Source: Aureibaculum flavum (GTDB lineage: Bacteria > Bacteroidota > Bacteroidia > Flavobacteriales > Flavobacteriaceae). From it: DNA of 64,000 nt. The stretch lies in assembly GCF_016406085.1 (NCBI RefSeq), contig NZ_JAEHFJ010000001.1, forward strand, positions 434,001 to 498,000, given 5' to 3'. Below the pieces are notes generated by a model that made no database searches, had not been told where the DNA came from, and worked only from the letters and a program-made list of their open reading frames with translations. Below are positions 62,049 through 64,000 of this stretch, one piece after another (position 1 is the first letter of the stretch; the number at the start of each line of letters is the position of its first letter). The translations under genes were made by a program, and so were the position numbers.

Positions 62049-62936
62049 ATGAAAAATATAGCTGTTATTGGAGCCGGAACTATGGGGAACGGTATTGCAC
62101 ATACCTTTGCTCAATTTGGTTATCAAGTACATTTAGTTGATATCTCTCAAATTTCTCTAGATAAGGGTATCGCAACAGTTACTAGAAATTTAGATAGAAT
62201 GTTGGCCAAGGAGAAAATTACCAATGAAGACAAACAGCAAACCTTAGCCAATATTAAAACGTTTACTTCATTAAAAGAAGGCGTGCAACATTGCGATTTA
62301 GTTATTGAAGCCGCCACTGAAAATGTCGATTTAAAATTGAAAATTTTTAAAGAATTAGATGCCCATTGTAATGCAGAAACGATATTGGCAACAAATACCT
62401 CATCTATTTCCATTACTAAAATTGCATCTGTCACTAACAGACCCGAAAAAGTTATTGGTATGCATTTTATGAATCCTGTTCCAATCATGAAATTGATTGA
62501 AGTTATTCGAGGGTACTCAACTTCTGATGAAGTAACCAAAACGATTATGGCTCTTTCTGAAAAGCTAAATAAAGTTCCAGTGGAAGTTAATGACTATCCT
62601 GGGTTCATTGCCAATCGTATTTTAATGCCAATGTTAAATGAGGCCATTTATTCTCTTTATGAGGGTGTAGCTGGTGTTTATGAAATTGATACTGTAATGA
62701 AGTTAGGTATGGCTCATCCCATGGGGCCCTTACAACTAGCTGATTTTATTGGTTTAGATGTTTGTCTATCAATTCTAAAAGTCCTACAAGACGGCTTTGG
62801 AAACCCAAAATATGCTCCGTGTCCATTATTGGTAAATATGGTTACCGCAGGCAAATTAGGCGTAAAATCTGGTGAAGGTTTCTATGATTATTCTGAAAGT
62901 AGAAAGGCAGAAAAAATTGCAAAGCAATTTTCGTAA
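62049..62936 (+). CDS. 3-Hydroxyacyl-CoA (3-hydroxybutyryl-CoA) dehydrogenase
   Basis: The enzyme oxidises 3-hydroxyacyl-CoA with NAD. The protein is 295 aa, the single-function length. The nucleotide fold is IAVIGAGTMGNGIAHTFAQF, and LATNTSSISITKIAS, GMHFMNPVPIMKLIEVI (His-Glu pair), NDYPGFIANRILMP and MGPLQLADFIGLD follow. It could serve fatty-acid beta-oxidation or butanoate metabolism. It has no thiolase next to it. Confidence 0.92.
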   Translation: MKNIAVIGAGTMGNGIAHTFAQFGYQVHLVDISQISLDKGIATVTRNLDRMLAKEKITNEDKQQTLANIKTFTSLKEGVQHCDLVIEAATENVDLKLKIFKELDAHCNAETILATNTSSISITKIASVTNRPEKVIGMHFMNPVPIMKLIEVIRGYSTSDEVTKTIMALSEKLNKVPVEVNDYPGFIANRILMPMLNEAIYSLYEGVAGVYEIDTVMKLGMAHPMGPLQLADFIGLDVCLSILKVLQDGFGNPKYAPCPLLVNMVTAGKLGVKSGEGFYDYSESRKAEKIAKQFS

Positions 62937-63099
62937 TTTGCCTTTTAAGCTCTTAATTTCAAGAGGATGAGACGAAGGTTAAGGACAACTTGAATTTACC
63001 ATCCCATCCATAAAATTTATTTCAAAATTTAAACTTTCGTTTGGACACCCCTCCTTAAAAAGAAGCGGAATTATTTCATGATAAAACTTCTTAATAAAT

Positions 63100-63130
63100 A
63101 AAAAAACCTCCATTTAATAAAAAATGGAGG
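63100..63130 (-). terminator. Intrinsic terminator of the efflux adaptor gene
   Basis: On the minus strand CCTCCATT and AATGGAGG form an 8-bp stem with an A/T loop, followed by TTTTTT. It lies about 80 bases beyond the adaptor stop codon. Confidence 0.8.
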
Positions 63131-63212
63131 CTCCGTTAACTAATACTATTTGAGTTAGCAATGAACTAACCTTTTCTTTTAGACGTTAGTCATAAAGTAA
63201 AGCTCAGATCAA

Positions 63213-64000
63213 TTAGTTATTTCCATTATCATCATCTAGTTTTTTTGAAACTTTATTCCATACTTTAATAGCGTCATCTTTAGTGACTCCACTTACTATT
63301 TCCACATTTATTCCATCTGAAATACCGATCTCTATATCTTTTCTCTCATATGTATCATCACCAGTTTTCACTTCAACATATGGTTTTTCTGTTTTTCTGT
63401 CAAACTGTAATAAAGCTTCCTTTATAGACAGCACACTGTCTTTCTTCTCCAAAACAATATCAGCATTGGCACTATATCCCGCTCTTACAAAATAATCATC
63501 ATCTAAAGAAACATCTGCTTTAATTTTAAACTGTACCGCACCATTTTCTTCTGTTCCTTTAGGAGCAATAAAAGTTAACCTTGCAGGAAATTTCTTTTTA
63601 TCGATAGCTCCTAAGACTACTTCAATATCAGAATCTTCTTTAAGCTTACCAACTTGAGCTTCATCCACTTGACCTTCAAATATCATCTTGTTCATATCAG
63701 CGATAAAAGCGATAGTAGTACCTGCATTAAAGTTATTGGTTTCAATAACTTGATACCCTTCTTTAACAGGAATTTCTAATATCATACCTGAAGTTGTAGC
63801 TCTAATATTTGTATTGGCCGTTCCACCCGAGCCAGCAGAACCCTTTTTGATAATTTGATAGTCATTTTGAGCATTTTGTAAATCTTGTTTCGCTTGACTG
63901 TAAGCCAATTCAATATTTTCAAAATCTGCACGAGAAATTACTCCTTTATCAAATAAACCTTTATTTCTGTCATAAGAAATTTTTGCATTATTCAATTGGA
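63213..64000 (-). CDS. RND/MacA-like periplasmic efflux adaptor, N-terminus outside the window
   Basis: The frame remains open to position 64000, so only the C-terminal 262 residues are seen. They contain the end of a helical hairpin (LNNAKISYDRNKGLFDKGVI, DFENIELAYSQAKQDLQNAQ), a lipoyl half (RATTSGMILEIPVKEGYQV), a beta-barrel (FEGQVDEAQVGKLKEDSDIE) and a membrane-proximal domain ending KKLDDDNGNN. It matches HlyD/MacA-type adaptors that link an inner-membrane ABC or RND pump to TolC. The pump gene is not in view. Confidence 0.88.
   Translation of the reverse strand, partial: QLNNAKISYDRNKGLFDKGVISRADFENIELAYSQAKQDLQNAQNDYQIIKKGSAGSGGTANTNIRATTSGMILEIPVKEGYQVIETNNFNAGTTIAFIADMNKMIFEGQVDEAQVGKLKEDSDIEVVLGAIDKKKFPARLTFIAPKGTEENGAVQFKIKADVSLDDDYFVRAGYSANADIVLEKKDSVLSIKEALLQFDRKTEKPYVEVKTGDDTYERKDIEIGISDGINVEIVSGVTKDDAIKVWNKVSKKLDDDNGNN

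Overview
The window is chromosomal DNA of an AT-rich member of the Bacteroidota, most probably a marine Flavobacteriaceae. The evidence is a TonB receptor with an N-terminal carboxypeptidase-like domain, a type IX secretion sorting domain, a bacillithiol gene (bshA), LptD/MCE gene order typical of the group, promoters of the TTG-N19..21-TAnnTTTG type instead of -35/-10 boxes, and almost no Shine-Dalgarno sequences. I see no prophage, insertion sequence, CRISPR array or integration site. The genes are nearly all housekeeping, with about 55 protein genes and one tRNA.

Layout: 1-1.6 kb, 3' part of priA. 1.9-4.7 kb, a dienelactone hydrolase, a secreted protein with a very basic tail behind a possible sigma-54 promoter, and a VOC protein. 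4.7-8.7 kb, an Asp-rich protein and a polyamine operon: arginine decarboxylase, agmatinase, and a deoxyhypusine-synthase-like enzyme. Upstream of speA lies an unlisted 54-codon ORF with its own consensus promoter. 8.7-18.3 kb, rhomboid protease, lipid A acyltransferase, aminotransferase, glmM, DMT transporter, LptF/G permease, tgt and ychF. 18.4-29.9 kb, rhodanese, ferredoxin, acyl-CoA reductase, folE, hisS, small membrane proteins, cobalamin adenosyltransferase, secA and a zinc-ribbon protein. 29.9-37.8 kb, menaquinone genes menE, menC and menA. Between menC and menA sit tRNA-Arg(CCT), an MBL-fold hydrolase and a TonB receptor with copper-receptor motifs plus a small Cys-rich partner. 37.9-46.1 kb, an envelope block: SPOR protein, two Fe-S oxidoreductase subunits, MlaD-like protein, cell-wall amidase and LptD. 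46.1-57.4 kb, HAD phosphatase, bshA, Nudix hydrolase, PlsC, the dps/oxyR divergon, manA, membrane-anchored peroxiredoxin, adenosine deaminase, aldo/keto reductase, a T9SS-exported beta-propeller and rlmH. 57.5-64 kb, nadC, a DUF4139 protein, pcm, a Gfo/Idh oxidoreductase, 3-hydroxyacyl-CoA dehydrogenase and a partial efflux adaptor.

The most interesting items are (i) the speA leader, with promoter, 54-codon ORF and RNA-like inverted repeats; (ii) a deoxyhypusine-synthase homologue with its catalytic lysine in a bacterial polyamine operon; (iii) the putative copper-import pair placed inside the menaquinone gene group; (iv) a heptanucleotide tandem repeat at two distant loci, one of which supplies the secA stop codon; and (v) a Tgt without its zinc cysteines. 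All functional calls are made by reading motifs; no database search was possible.
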